The notes under the pieces were generated by a model. The model ran no database searches and had not been told where the DNA came from. It saw nothing but the letters and a program-made list of their open reading frames with translations. The position numbers and the translations under genes are program-made. This document shows, one piece after another, positions 23,355 to 34,391 of a stretch of DNA of 64,000 bases. The stretch covers positions 1-64,000 of the forward strand of contig NKYR01000070.1 in the NCBI GenBank assembly GCA_003184365.1, written 5' to 3'. Every line of letters starts with the position of its first letter. The first letter of the stretch is position 1. The DNA is from Evernia prunastri. Taxonomy: Eukaryota > Ascomycota > Lecanoromycetes > Lecanorales > Parmeliaceae.

Positions 23355-24725
23355 TCAATCATAATCATAATCATAGAACGGGATATCACAATCGCAATCA
23401 TCATGACGAGCAAACCCATGCTGCCGGCCCGAAGTACCACCACCCTTCCTCTTCTCCCCCCGCAAACTCTGCCGACAGCTCGCACAAGCCACCATGCTGC
23501 AGCCAGGACACTGGAACGCAAAGCGGTTCTGCACAGCATAACACTTGCTGCAGCGCTGCCTTCCCTCTATCTTCGGCCAGAACCTCTCGTGTCGACACGT
23601 ACCCTTCGTCGCCGTTCCAGACCGATCATCTCGTCTCTTTCTGGCCTTTTGGGTCGCCTCCTCTGCCCTTCGTATCGCTTGAGCTCGCTCTTCCGCTTCC
23701 TGACGACGTCTCTCCGCCGCGGCCGCCGCCGCCGCCGCAGTCACCCGTGCACGTTGTAGTGCCTCTCGCGCCTCTCGTGCCTCTCGTGCCTCTCGTGCCG
23801 CTTGAGCTTCCCGAGCTTCTCTCGCAGCCCGTTCCTTCTGAGCTTTAGCCATCCTTTCCTGCATCTCTCTCATCGCTCGAGCCCTCGCTTCTTGCTCCGC
23901 CTTCAATCTACTAGCCCTCGCCTCCTCTTCCACCCTCCTCTTCCCCTCCTCCACCTTCCTTTTCTCCGCCGCAATCTTGCCATTCACATCCTTTAGCGCA
24001 TCTTGCAATCTTTGAAGCTTCGTTTCTTTCTCAGCCAATTCGTTTCCTTTGATGCTCTTACTAGCCACTCTATTCAGACGGTTCGTCTCCCGCTCCTGTT
24101 TCTGCTGCTCCGTCTCTTCAACTCTGCCAGAGATGGGCGAAGACAAGTACGTCCACCAGCTATTCCGCTCCTTGTCCTTTCGCTTATCATCGTTGTCTTG
24201 ATCCTGAAGACGCTTCAAATCTGCTACAAGCTTCCTGATTACCCGGGATAGTTCGAAAATATCATCTTCATATCTCCGTCTATTTGACTCCAGATTTCGA
24301 AGCCGTTCCTGTCGAGCATTATCTTCTTCCTGCTTCTTCGCCCTCGTTTCAGCTGTCCTTCTTGCTTCAGCCTGTGCGGCTTCTGCTTGGCGCTGTTCCG
24401 ATTCTTGCCTTGCCCGTTCACTGTCTCTGATGCTTGGCCATCGTAGATCGTAAGCTCGTCTTTTGGCGGGATCGCTAATGGTATCGTAGGCGTTTTGGAG
24501 CTTCGTCAATAACAGTCAGCCACTGTCTCTGTCTACAGAAGTTCATTTTGGCGTGCGCCTAGAGCTTACGAGCTGAAACACAGCCGTGGAATCGCCCTGG
24601 AGGTTCTTGTCAGGGTGCCGAATCTTTGCTAGCCGTCGATAGCTCTTAGTTACGATTTCAACGGTAGCGATGTTTGAGATCTCGAGAACGGCATAGTAAT
24701 CGATGTTGTGCTCGGCGGAAGCCAT
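23355..24725 (-). CDS. J-domain (DnaJ/Hsp40) protein with long coiled coil and C-terminal zinc ribbon
   Basis: Two exons, 24725-24570 and 24500-23355, join in phase 0 to 433 aa; the intron starts GTAAGC and ends CGAAG. ATG 24725 lies just before the J domain. J domain: residues about 8-75, with the Hsp70-stimulating HPD at 37-39 in 'KIRHPDKN', and 'FQLLQNAYDTISDPAKRRAYD' split across the intron, which confirms the join. Residues about 90-345 are a long Arg/Glu/Ala/Gln-rich helix, including an EAR-type repeat encoded near 23760-23800. The C-terminus has a four-cysteine-pair cluster: 'CRHERFW', 'CSKCYA', 'CPGCSMVACASCRQ'. This architecture is common in filamentous fungi but has no assigned client; a cytosolic or nuclear Hsp70 co-chaperone is inferred. 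Confidence 0.88.
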
Positions 24726-26007
24726 AGCTCTTTCATTGTAACATGGTAGCCCTACCGAATACGGGGTTGTCAGATACTGATGGTGATGACTAAGAATGTG
24801 AATGGGGGAAGGCAAACTTGTGAACCAATAGAGACGAGTGACTAGTTACATCAGGGTATTGAAGAGTGGTGTGCTTGTGGGAATGAATCTATTTGTGGGA
24901 ATAATTGATCGCAGGGAGAGTCTATCTCTGATATCAAGTGCTAGACGACCTAAAGACTTACGTCAACAATCGATAGTTCAATAAGCCTTTTTTGGGGGGG
25001 GGTTCTTCTGTCGCAGCAGCTACATGAGAATTGCCCCGCAATGAAGACACGCAAATGCGTTTAAAGAGGTCGCGCCAAGAGCCCCAAGCTGATTGATTGC
25101 ACAGAGATTCGAAGTTGTTTGCTTCGTTCTGGTAGTTTTGAACAACCTGAAATGCTTAAACGCTGGTATCTGAGAGGAAATATTGCAAAGTGAAATCAGC
25201 CATAACCTGACATCCTCACTCGCCTTCGTAAAGCTGTATTACACATCCATACGCATATGGCATCCACTTCTTGCACCAAGCTTGGGTGACTTTCGCGATG
25301 TTATAAAAGACTGCTCACCAGTGATTTTAGTCTGGATGCTCACCAAGAAGTAGGAATAGCTCCTAAGCTCTACATAGCTAGACTATCATTGGCTGTTAGA
25401 TTTAGCGTTCATAAGTGTTGCATCTGAGGAATCAATTTCCTGAAGGTGGACATGAATGGGTCGCATTCCTTCCAAGCCGATCCGATCTAGATGGACTCGA
25501 AGACGTGTAGGCATGTCTTTAGCCACGCTAGTAGCGGACGCGATTCAGTACATCCTTTCCGGAAGGCGTGCGATGACGATGTGATGGTCACTAATGCGAA
25601 TATAGGTGTAAGCGTTGTCATCGTGAGGGGGGATAGATCGGTATGGATGGGTGCTCTTCGTCCATCAACTCGCAGACTGCCACACACTGCGTCTGTACCG
25701 TACAGATCCATTCCTCTGTATAGTCCTGCCGATGGATACACTGTCAGGCATGTCAGTGTATTCTCGTGAGGTGCAGCGCTGATGATGAGGTGGTGATCAA
25801 CTGTGCAGCGTCTCAGGTTTGCACATCCCTGGTGCAGAAGGCTATATAAAGAAGCTTGTAAAAGATCTGGCTCGGTCATGGAGAAGAGCTGCTAGACGAA
25901 ACCGGTAGCGCCAGATCTTTCCATCAGCATTTGCTGCAGTGTAGATCATCGAATCCGCATGTGACAAAGTCCAGGTGTTGTATGAGCAAGGTCTCACCAA
26001 CTACGTC
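24726..26007. other. Intergenic region, no gene seen
   Basis: The stretch lies between the J-domain gene promoter and the 3' end of the deaminase gene. It has a G homopolymer near 24995-25003 and open frames below 130 codons without motifs. No repeat copy or RNA gene was recognised. Confidence 0.45.
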
Positions 26008-28488
26008 CTATCCTTTCAGTAGAAACTTAATGGCAATCACGTCGACATGACGATAAATGTACAATTCCGTCGATGATTTTGCTGCACCGTGGCTCAAAAT
26101 CTCCTCACAGTTCTCATCCACACCATCCAGATCTACAATGTTAGTTCTTGCCTCGCTACTTCTTGTAGGCTCTTCCCCGGGCTCCAGCCACTTAACCTTC
26201 ACCAGATAACTCTCTTTCGACCTCAAGCTTTCCTGGCCTTTTTGTTGCTCTCTTGCAGTATTCAATTTGGATGTCACTTCAGCCCATTCATAGGACAGAG
26301 TGATGTGGATGAGTCTTGTGCTTAGTTTTACCGGTGGTCCACCTGTTGGCAATTCTCTTTCAATCCACCTTCCTCGAATAAGAGGCTGGTACTTTGACGC
26401 AAAAACGCCCGACTCTCGAACGGACGCAATAGATCTTGGTTTAACGTGGTCCGAGAAGTCCAATTGTGCATTGTCTCTCACGGGGACTGTGGTTGGGACG
26501 GATCTGGGAGACTTCAAAGATGCGCATTTTGGCCTACCAAGAAGTTTCTCTGAAGTTGGGCTTGCCTGCCTAACATTTTTTTTGCTGACTCCATCTTGTT
26601 GTGCTCTGCGCCCCGACCGACCCTCAGGATCCATTGCCGGTATTTCTACGCTTGACGCAGAAGTCGGAAAACCAGAGTGTTTGGCTTTCCCTAGGTCTGG
26701 CCCGGACGACGTCGGATCGGTTAGGCTTGAGCCTCTCTCAACGGCACCATGATCTGCGCTTGTGGAAGGGGTAGGGACACTGATGAATGCTTTGATATTA
26801 GTCGCGGGGTCTAGGTACTCTTGGAGACGTATCGCTGAGTTGGGTGTTGCTTCAAAGACTTGTGCAGCGCTGCTGGAAGCCAGAGACTTCGTTGATGGAG
26901 TCCAAAGAGCGGGTACCACCAAAACGCTTTCATTGGGGTGAAATCGTGGCATTCTATCCATCGGTAGAGTCGACCTGATTCTGTCTGCAAGGATCGTATT
27001 GAACCGTTCTACAACCCTGGTCATCTCGCTGATGCCGTTCCCCAGGAGACGAAGCGTTCCTCGATTCGGTACCAACCAATTATCATAAAGTACTCCGTGA
27101 GATCTCGCCATGTAGAATTTGGCGTGAACCTTGACGAAGAGGTCGCAGAGAAAGCACGCACTCTTGCTGGAGCAGATCACCCTTGGCCGCCTGATGTCAG
27201 GGTTCATTTCATAGTAAAATAGAAGCTGTATCTCAGCATGGACCTTGTAAGTACTGGGAGACCTGGAAAATTGGGCCTCCGCTGCATCGATTAGATTGAC
27301 CCATCTTTGAGTGCATATCTCGTTTGGTGGCTCAAGGATTCGATGCAACGTGTTAGAGAGGGTAGATTTGGACTTAATGCTAGATAAAGGCGGTGAGACT
27401 GGCAACGGTATCCTCACGGTCTCCACTCGGACTGATCTGAAGATAGATAACCTCCGCGCGGCGACGACGAGAAAATCGCAAACGGCATAATAACGCCCAA
27501 TTTTACCGACAGCTATCGGTAGACTCGATTTCGCATCTGGTCCGAATCTTCCGGAATTTGGAATAGCATTCAAAAGCTTTCCGAGGTCGTTCTGCGAAGA
27601 AAGCGTGTGTGCACACCTCAGTAGATTTACAAGAGTCTTGTGACTTCTCTGCGATCTCGCTTGGTCCTCCGTCAAAGCTTCCAATTGCCTGAACAAGTGC
27701 TGCAGCTCTTCCACCTGCGGAGTAACATTGTCAAGATCGACGGCTGGGACGATTCGTAGCGTGTTGAGCGCCGAGACGGCCTCGGCTAATTGAACAACGA
27801 TTGGAGGCTTATCATAGTTTCTCCTAGATCGTTCTGCGTGTCTAGACCTCAGTCGAGAATATATTCTGCCGCGATTAAGCGCGATCATCTCCTCAACAAG
27901 AGCGCTACTATTCTTATCCTTGTCTGGCTTTTCTATAATCCGATGTCAGTTCAGAACCTCATCTTTTACGCTGGGAAGCTTGGACAGTGAACCTTTGGCA
28001 GCCGCTCGCTCCAAAATCATAGCTATCCTTGTGAAACCCTCCTTCACCGTATCTAATTTGCCTGCATTTGAGGCCAGTCTTATCGTCAAACCCTCTCTGT
28101 CTGGATTTTCTTCCACGCAGACTGCCATCACCTTTCTAGGGTCATCACTCCAGGCGGACAGGAACGCTAAGTTGTCCACAAGGTCTCGTTCACGTTCAAT
28201 AGACAGTTGCCTGGGGGTCAACTCCGTTTCTGTCAGAGGGTGTGGCGGTAGAGGATTTTCCGTGGGCTTTTCAGGCTCCCTGTCCAGCAACCCAAGTAGA
28301 GTGATGTTCTCCGCCAACACCTTATAGCTGACGCCGCCCCACCATAGTGAATCCATAATAGTTGTAATGTATGTATAGACACTGAAATCTGACGAAGGTG
28401 GGCCTTGCTTTGTTTGTTCGCAGTCACTTCTTTGGCATTTGGGACAAATGATGGTACGCGCGCCATGAAGAACACACTTTAAGAACAT
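26008..28488 (-). CDS. OTT_1508-like nucleic-acid deaminase family protein
   Basis: The minus-strand gene has an N-terminal exon (from ATG 28488, open to about 27950) and a main exon (27888 region to stop 26008), joined by an intron of about 60-120 bp whose exact sites I could not fix; a branch-like CTGAC and ATTATAG lie near 27925-27935. The deaminase core is clear: zinc-ligand His and catalytic Glu in 'YKVHAEIQLLFYYE' (27232-27240), and the C-x2-C pair in 'SSKSACFLCDLFVKVH' (27145-27156), followed by 'HGVLYDNWLVPN'. These match the fungal members of PF14441. The N-terminus has 'CPKCQRSDC', a possible zinc knuckle. The C-terminal ~280 aa are Ser/Pro-rich with 'GRPRCASLK'-like basic stretches. 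The substrate is unknown; the superfamily deaminates nucleotides or nucleic acids. It is divergent from TFB3, with starts only 209 bp apart. An unframed ATG-TGA mini-ORF lies upstream of ATG 28488. Confidence 0.78.
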
Positions 28489-28697
28489 CAAGCGCCAGAA
28501 TCTAACATCGTCCAACGGCCCACTTGACTCGCGGGCTTTGCAATGGTGACTTCTTATTGACGCAGAGGCTACATATTGTCCTACAGAGCAGGTATTCGAC
28601 TCGGAGCTAGTGCCGCCAAGATTTGTCAGCCCTACAGTCTATCTCAATCCACTTGACACGGACTTCACCCACGATTCCCACTTCCCAGTCACATAAC

Positions 28698-29876
28698 ATG
28701 TCGCGAGCGCCTGCCCGCAACGGTGCAGCTCCACGGCGCCCAGGAGAGGAAGATGGTAAGAATTCTTCAAACGACCCCTTCTAATTCCAAAGCATCCGCT
28801 GACACACAACCCCGCAACCAGACATCTGCCCCGTCTGCAAATCCTCCCGCTACCTCAACCCGTCCATGCGCTTCCTCGTGAACCCGGAATGCTACCACAA
28901 GATGTGCGAATCCTGCGTCGACCGCATCTTCTCCCACGGCCCCGCCCCCTGCCCCGTCGCCGGCTGCGCCCGCACCCTGCGCAAGGCCCGCTTCCGGCGG
29001 CAGACGTTCGAGGACCTGCACATCGAGCGGGAGGTCGACGTCCGGCGGCGGGTGGCGGGCGTGTTCAACCGGCGCGAGGAGGAGTTTGAGAGCCTGCGCC
29101 ACTGGAACAACTACCTGGAGGAGGTGGAGAACCTGACGTGGAACCTGCTGCAGGGGGTCGACGTCAAGGAGACGGAGCAGAAGCTCGACGCGTACCGGCG
29201 GCAGCACGAGGAGCGCATCCGGCAGAACGCCGCCCTCGAGTCCCGGGAGAGCGCGCACACCGAGGCCCAGCTCGCCGCGCAGAAGGAGCAGGCGCGCCTC
29301 CGGCGCGAGGCGGCGCGGAACGAGGAGCTGGACGAGCGCAGGGAGAAGGAGGAGGGGAAGCGGGAGATGATCGACCTGATGGCGAAGGGCGACGGGGACG
29401 CCGACGCCATCGCCCGCGAGACGCAAAAGGTCGTGCTGAAGAAATCCACGGCGCGCCGGACGGCCGCGGAAAAGTCACGCCAGCAAGCCGCCGCCGCCGC
29501 GGCCAAAGTCGACAACGGCGCCGCGGACCCGCTCTTCTCGATCCAGGGGCTCAAACGCGTCGCTCCCGCCGCGCCGCAGAAGGGATACGATCCCTTTGGC
29601 GGGTATGTGATCAAGCCCGAGTATTACCATCTGAGGGACCATTATGAGCACTCGTGGTTGGACAAGGCGAGGAGCGATGCGCAGATTACGGCTGGGGGGG
29701 ATGACGTTGGGGAATACTGTGCTAGGGCTATGATGGAGGCGTTTGGGGGCTTGGGGGTGTTCGTTGAAGATGAGGTCGGGGAAAGAGAGAAGAGAGCGGA
29801 TAAAGGAGTGGGGACTGCAAGTGCAGCAGCGGCGGGCGCTGGTGGCGGCGAAGGGGTTGATGGGGATGTGCTTTGA
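28698..29876 (+). CDS. TFB3: TFIIH/CDK-activating kinase assembly factor TFB3 (MAT1)
   Basis: Two exons, 28698-28755 and 28822-29876, join in frame to 370 aa; the intron is GTAAGA...CCAG. It encodes the RING-finger subunit that bridges the CDK-activating kinase and core TFIIH in RNA polymerase II transcription and nucleotide excision repair. The N-terminal C3HC4 RING starts at Cys22 ('DDICPVCKSSRYLNPSMRF'), continues 'CYHKMCESC' and 'CPVAGCARTLRK', and is followed by 'RQTFEDLHIEREVDVRRRV', diagnostic for MAT1/TFB3. A coiled-coil MAT1 core (about 90-240) and a 'GGYVIKPEYYHLRDHYEHSWLDKA' block near the C-terminus (split here from a longer conserved run) complete the match. The coding sequence is far more GC-rich at third positions than its neighbours. 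Confidence 0.93.
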
Positions 29877-30569
29877 GGGAAGAGAAAACAAAATCCCACA
29901 GAGCATCACAGAGCATCACAGAGCATGCGATGGCGTGGGATACCAGGTCACACATGATACCCACTTGATGCATGAAGTATAGATTGATTTGGCAAAGCTT
30001 TTTAATCACACGTTAAAAGAGACCCCTGTCATCCATCCATTAAGCCTGCGCTATGCAATGAAACGCACAAACTTGTAACTCCAAGCAACGCCGGGGCCCC
30101 TCCGTTTCTTAGGAAACAACGATCACAAGCCACGTAGAACAAGATGGGACAAGAGATCAGACCCTGACGCTCGTACAAAAATAACGCCATGACCCCAGAC
30201 ATCTTTCAAAGGCGAAGACCAACGGAAAGGGCTCAATCCATAGACATGAACACTCCGTGGAGTCAGTCGATACGGAGATCTCTTTTCACGCCATTTAGTC
30301 GTAGTAAGATTGGTTGGTTTCTTTGAAGTCCCTCTGCAGACACTCAGAGCTCAACCAGTGGACATACACCGAAGTCAGTCAACACTAGGGACTCTGCTGC
30401 AGCGAAGGCGTCGTCAGGATACGGCGAGATGGTGAGTATACATGAACAGGCGATTACCCAGAAACGAGGAGCGGGTGCGGGAGAGCGAAACTTGAGAGAT
30501 GCGTCATCAAAATGTGGCATTGAAGGATACTCGTGGCATACGAGACTGATCTGTTGAGAAGCCGGTGCC
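29877..30569. other. Intergenic region between convergent genes
   Basis: It holds the TFB3 and Ppc89-like 3' ends. A 10-bp unit (cacagagcat) is repeated three times around 29898-29927. No coding region is supported. Confidence 0.5.
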
Positions 30570-33500
30570 TCAAGCATCTGAGGTCCTCCTTCGACCGGCA
30601 AACCCGCTCTTCGCAGTCTCTATCGTCGTCTCGATGCCCTCCCACGGTAAATTGTCGATATTCTCGCCGTCACTATCCAGATCCCATAGATGGCGTTCTG
30701 ATGGCTTCTCCTTCTCACCCTGCTGCTCTTCGTCGGCACCACCTCCTCTAAGATGCAGACCAACAGTGTTGATACCGACTAACTGTAGAGTGATCTCGAC
30801 TTCTTCTTGACTTATCTCGTGACCATCTTGCTTTTGGCCCTCAAGCACATCATAAAGTGCGTAGACCTGGTCTGCCTTGACTTCAATGGCTTTGAGCAGC
30901 GTCTCAATCTTATGATAGACCATTTTGCGCTTGCGCTTGCTGAGCGCAGGGTCATGGCCATTGTATAGAGCTTGATATTGAGTAAGCTCAATCTTTAGAT
31001 GGGAAAGCTCGTCATCAAGGCCCTTCAGGACAACCGCGAGAGCAAGACCAGGCGCTTGAGCTGGGCGAATTGTGGGTTCTTCTTCATATAGACTAGACTT
31101 TGGCATACGGTCTGAGACAGGAACAGGCTTTGGAATCTTGATTGCCTCTCTTGCAGTAGCGCTATGCTCATGGTTTTCGTCGTGCCTGATCGCCCGTTTG
31201 CAGACTGTGCAATTCTGCCCGTCATGCTTCGCAAGCCCATCAAGAACATCTTGAGCTGCTTGTGTCAGTTCTGGTACTGACTGAGAGTTGATTCCTGGAT
31301 TACGAATCGTGATATCGGGCACAATGAAAGCGGAAGTCATGTTCTCGGCGTCCAAGCCACGGCGCCGACTACGGATACTTAAGATCGAAGGCTCGGAGTG
31401 CCGACGGTTCTGCTCGCGCTGCGCGCTTGGAAGAAGTGAAGGCTCGGTGGCATCATTCCGATTCGTGGATCTCGCTGTCAGGTCTTTCATTGATGATTTG
31501 CGAGGAAAAATTTGTTCGGGCTGCTTCGACTGTGCGTCTGGTGGAGCTATGTGCGCGACCGTATCATTCTTATCCTCTGTTTGATGGTCTCTATTTCGGC
31601 GTTTCTTGCGCTCTACGCGCTCTTGTTCCAGAGTCTTTCGTAGTTTGGCAATTTCATCGCTCTGCCATCCACAGAGTCAGCGACTATAACAAAGCATGAG
31701 AGGGTTCTTTACCTCAAGAAAGCTTAAATACGTCAAGTTTTGCGAAGTCTCGCCTTGAGCATTCTTTGTGCTGCGAGATGACTGGTCTTTGCCTTTTCCC
31801 TTTGCTTCAGGGGCCTCATAAACAGAATCTTCACTTTCTTCAGATTCGTCGATCTGAACAGTCCGCTGCCCGCCTTTGGAAGGTTCGTCCTTTCCGGTTG
31901 GATGAAGATTGAACATGTTGTTTGCCTCCTTATGGGCAGAAGACTCTACATTGCGCTCGGTGACCCCATTGTGACGAGGCTTGGCAACATTCATGTCCTG
32001 CAGCTCAGAAGCCTGCACTCCACTCTCTGCTGTCATACTCCGGACAGCTTCTGTCCTTCGATCGAACTTTCGTTGTAGAGCTTCCTCATCGGCTGTCCAT
32101 TTCTGAGTCTCGTTTTGATGAGCATTCCTTAAGAGGCCGAGACGAGTCTTTAGCTCGTTATTCTCGCCTTTCAGACCTTCGTTTTCAACCTTGAGCTGCT
32201 CGATCGCAAAGTACGCGACACCCAATTGAGAGACGGCTGAGTCACGTTCTTGCGTTATGTTTTTGAGAATTATCTGGGCGGTGGATGCTTTTCGATTCGA
32301 ATTATCCAATTGAGTCTGAAGTGTGCGGACAGAAGATTCTAAGCCTGGAGACAGTCAGCTAACATTCATCTCATCGAATTGAATTCCACTCACGGTTCTT
32401 CTCGATCGAAAGCTTACGCTGACTGCCACCAACCACGTGGCCGCCATCGCTATCAGTTGTACCTAAAGCACTATCGCTTCGCGGCGCTCTCCTTCTGTCG
32501 TTCTTTTCAGCCTCCAATACTCTGTTCTTGTGTCGTAAATCCTGCATAGCGTTCTCAGCTTCAGCATTTCTCTCCTCCAAGGTAGCGACCTTGTCCTGAA
32601 GAAGTTTAAGCGACAGAAAGATGGCCTGTTCATCAGCCGGTATCGGTATCTCATTGACTCCAACGTAATTTTGGGATTTGCTGGCGTGTCGCGAGGCTGA
32701 AATAAAACGAGACGAACGAGGTTTACTGTGTTGTGAAAACACTGGGGTGCCATCTTCGTAAACGCCCGAAACCAGTTCAGATATGTTGGGCAAGTCGGGC
32801 AACATGAAAGATTGCTGGGTCCCTTGAGGGGTAGCAACGGCTTGCGAACTCTGTCTGTTCTTTGGGGCAAGAGACTGTAGCAAGCCTTGCTTGGATGTGA
32901 ACTTGGTCGGCATCACACCATTGGAGGCAGTCTGCTGACCCTTTGTATTGCCGAATCGTGTGTTCTTGGCCGTCAGTTCGAGCGTTGGTGGCCTTTCCTC
33001 GCTGAGTCTAGATCGCTCGTTCTCATCTCTGACACGAGCGTGCATTGAAGATAATGTGCGACGGTTATCCTCACCTCCTTTCCTACTCTCCCCTGATCCG
33101 TAATCTCTTGTTTTAGACGGTGGCGGTGAAGGTCCAGTAATCTCTTGCTGTAAGCCAGAGGGCCTACGGGCTTGTGCATCACGTCTCGAAGAGCCACGAG
33201 GAGCTTCGTAGGTCTTCTTAGACGGTTGTCGTTGGGCGAGTGGCGGCGTGCCTGTGACCTCATAATCACCAATCATTGGCGCAGAGAAGTCCATGCTATC
33301 TCCATCAACACTCAATTGCGCGTTGGAGGAGTATTCGGTCATCTTTCCTGCTTTGCTATTGCTCCGTTTTTTGAGACCTCGCCCGACCTCGATCGACAGA
33401 CTATCATCGTCCGAGGTGCCGCCTTGGGAGAAATCAGGGAATGCTCGACCAATTGCCGAGGTGTTGATGGCAAAATCTGGTTCTGCTCGAGTGAAGCGAC

Positions 33501-33732
33501 TGTATTTCCGTGCACTTGCACGTAGTTCAGGAAGTTGTGGTGCATTGTTGTCCAGCTGACGAGTAGACATGATGGCTTCGTTCTCCGGGTCGAAGTCGGA
33601 GACGGTGGGTTGCGGACTTGCGAGATCCAGCGAATGTCGAGAGGATCCTGATGAGTTGCGCGTCCTGTTCATATCTTTGGACATTTCGCGTATCAGTTGG
33701 GCGCGCTGCTTGGTGGTTGTCGGTTCTGTCAT
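30570..33732 (-). CDS. Spindle pole body protein with Cep57-type domains (Ppc89-like)
   Basis: Three exons, 33732-32394, 32344-31713 and 31661-30570, join in frame to 1020 aa. The joins restore conserved coiled coil: 'IEKNRLESSVRTLQTQLD' at the first and 'YLSFLESDEIAKLRKTLEQ' at the second. The N-terminal ~390 residues are polar and disordered with 'FMLPDLPNISELVSGVYEDG', a block conserved in fungal members. A coiled coil (about 385-540) corresponds to the centrosome-localisation region. The C-terminal part (about 820-900, 'ALAVVLKGLDDELSHLKIEL' onward) matches the Cep57 microtubule-binding domain. By family, it scaffolds the cytoplasmic face of the spindle pole body, as fission yeast Ppc89 does. 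Single-copy housekeeping gene, no unusual features. Confidence 0.85.
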
Positions 33733-34391
33733 GGCTGTTGTTTACTCTCCGTGCGACTGAGCACTGAGTCGACGCGGTCGGTGCTCCTGAGCTCGGCGGC
33801 CAAAGAGGACTGTTATCAGCTGGTAGAGTCAATGCTTGTATAGTTGGAGGGTCTTCATTATGGAAATTATACTGCGGTGAATCCAATGTTATTTATGAAG
33901 TACGAATAAAGCGTGCGATGTTAGAGGTTTGTTTACATGTTGAGCGGGCTAGCGCTTGTACCCGCTTAAATACGGCGCTAGTGGAAGATCACGATTACCG
34001 AGGTACCGTCCCTACTTCTTCGATGAATACCAGCATCAAAGCACCTCAGGTGATCTTCGACGGTCCAAACATCAAATCCTGCGCTGAGTAGACTTGGAGA
34101 TCTCGATGGAGGTGGAAGGCGTACACAGTCGGTGTTTGTTTGACTCAATTAAATATAAGAGCTGAAATTATTGCCATCTTGCCTTGATACCATGGTACAA
34201 TAGCCCTTCTTTGATCTATATGATTCCAGCAGATGGCAAAGTGACAATCTTTAATATACACGTGAACTGCATGCTTCACAAAAGCGAATGCCACTTGATG
34301 CTAGCTTTTGACCATGATGCAGCACCTAAACACCTCGCTAAAATTAACCCGTAGCTTTACAACCTGAACTGAACTTTGTCGCCAGCATGCA
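33733..34391. other. Intergenic region, promoter of the Ppc89-like gene
   Basis: Between two genes on the same (minus) strand. No open frame with family features is present; the small frame at 33527-33886 is antisense or 5' leader sequence. Confidence 0.45.
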
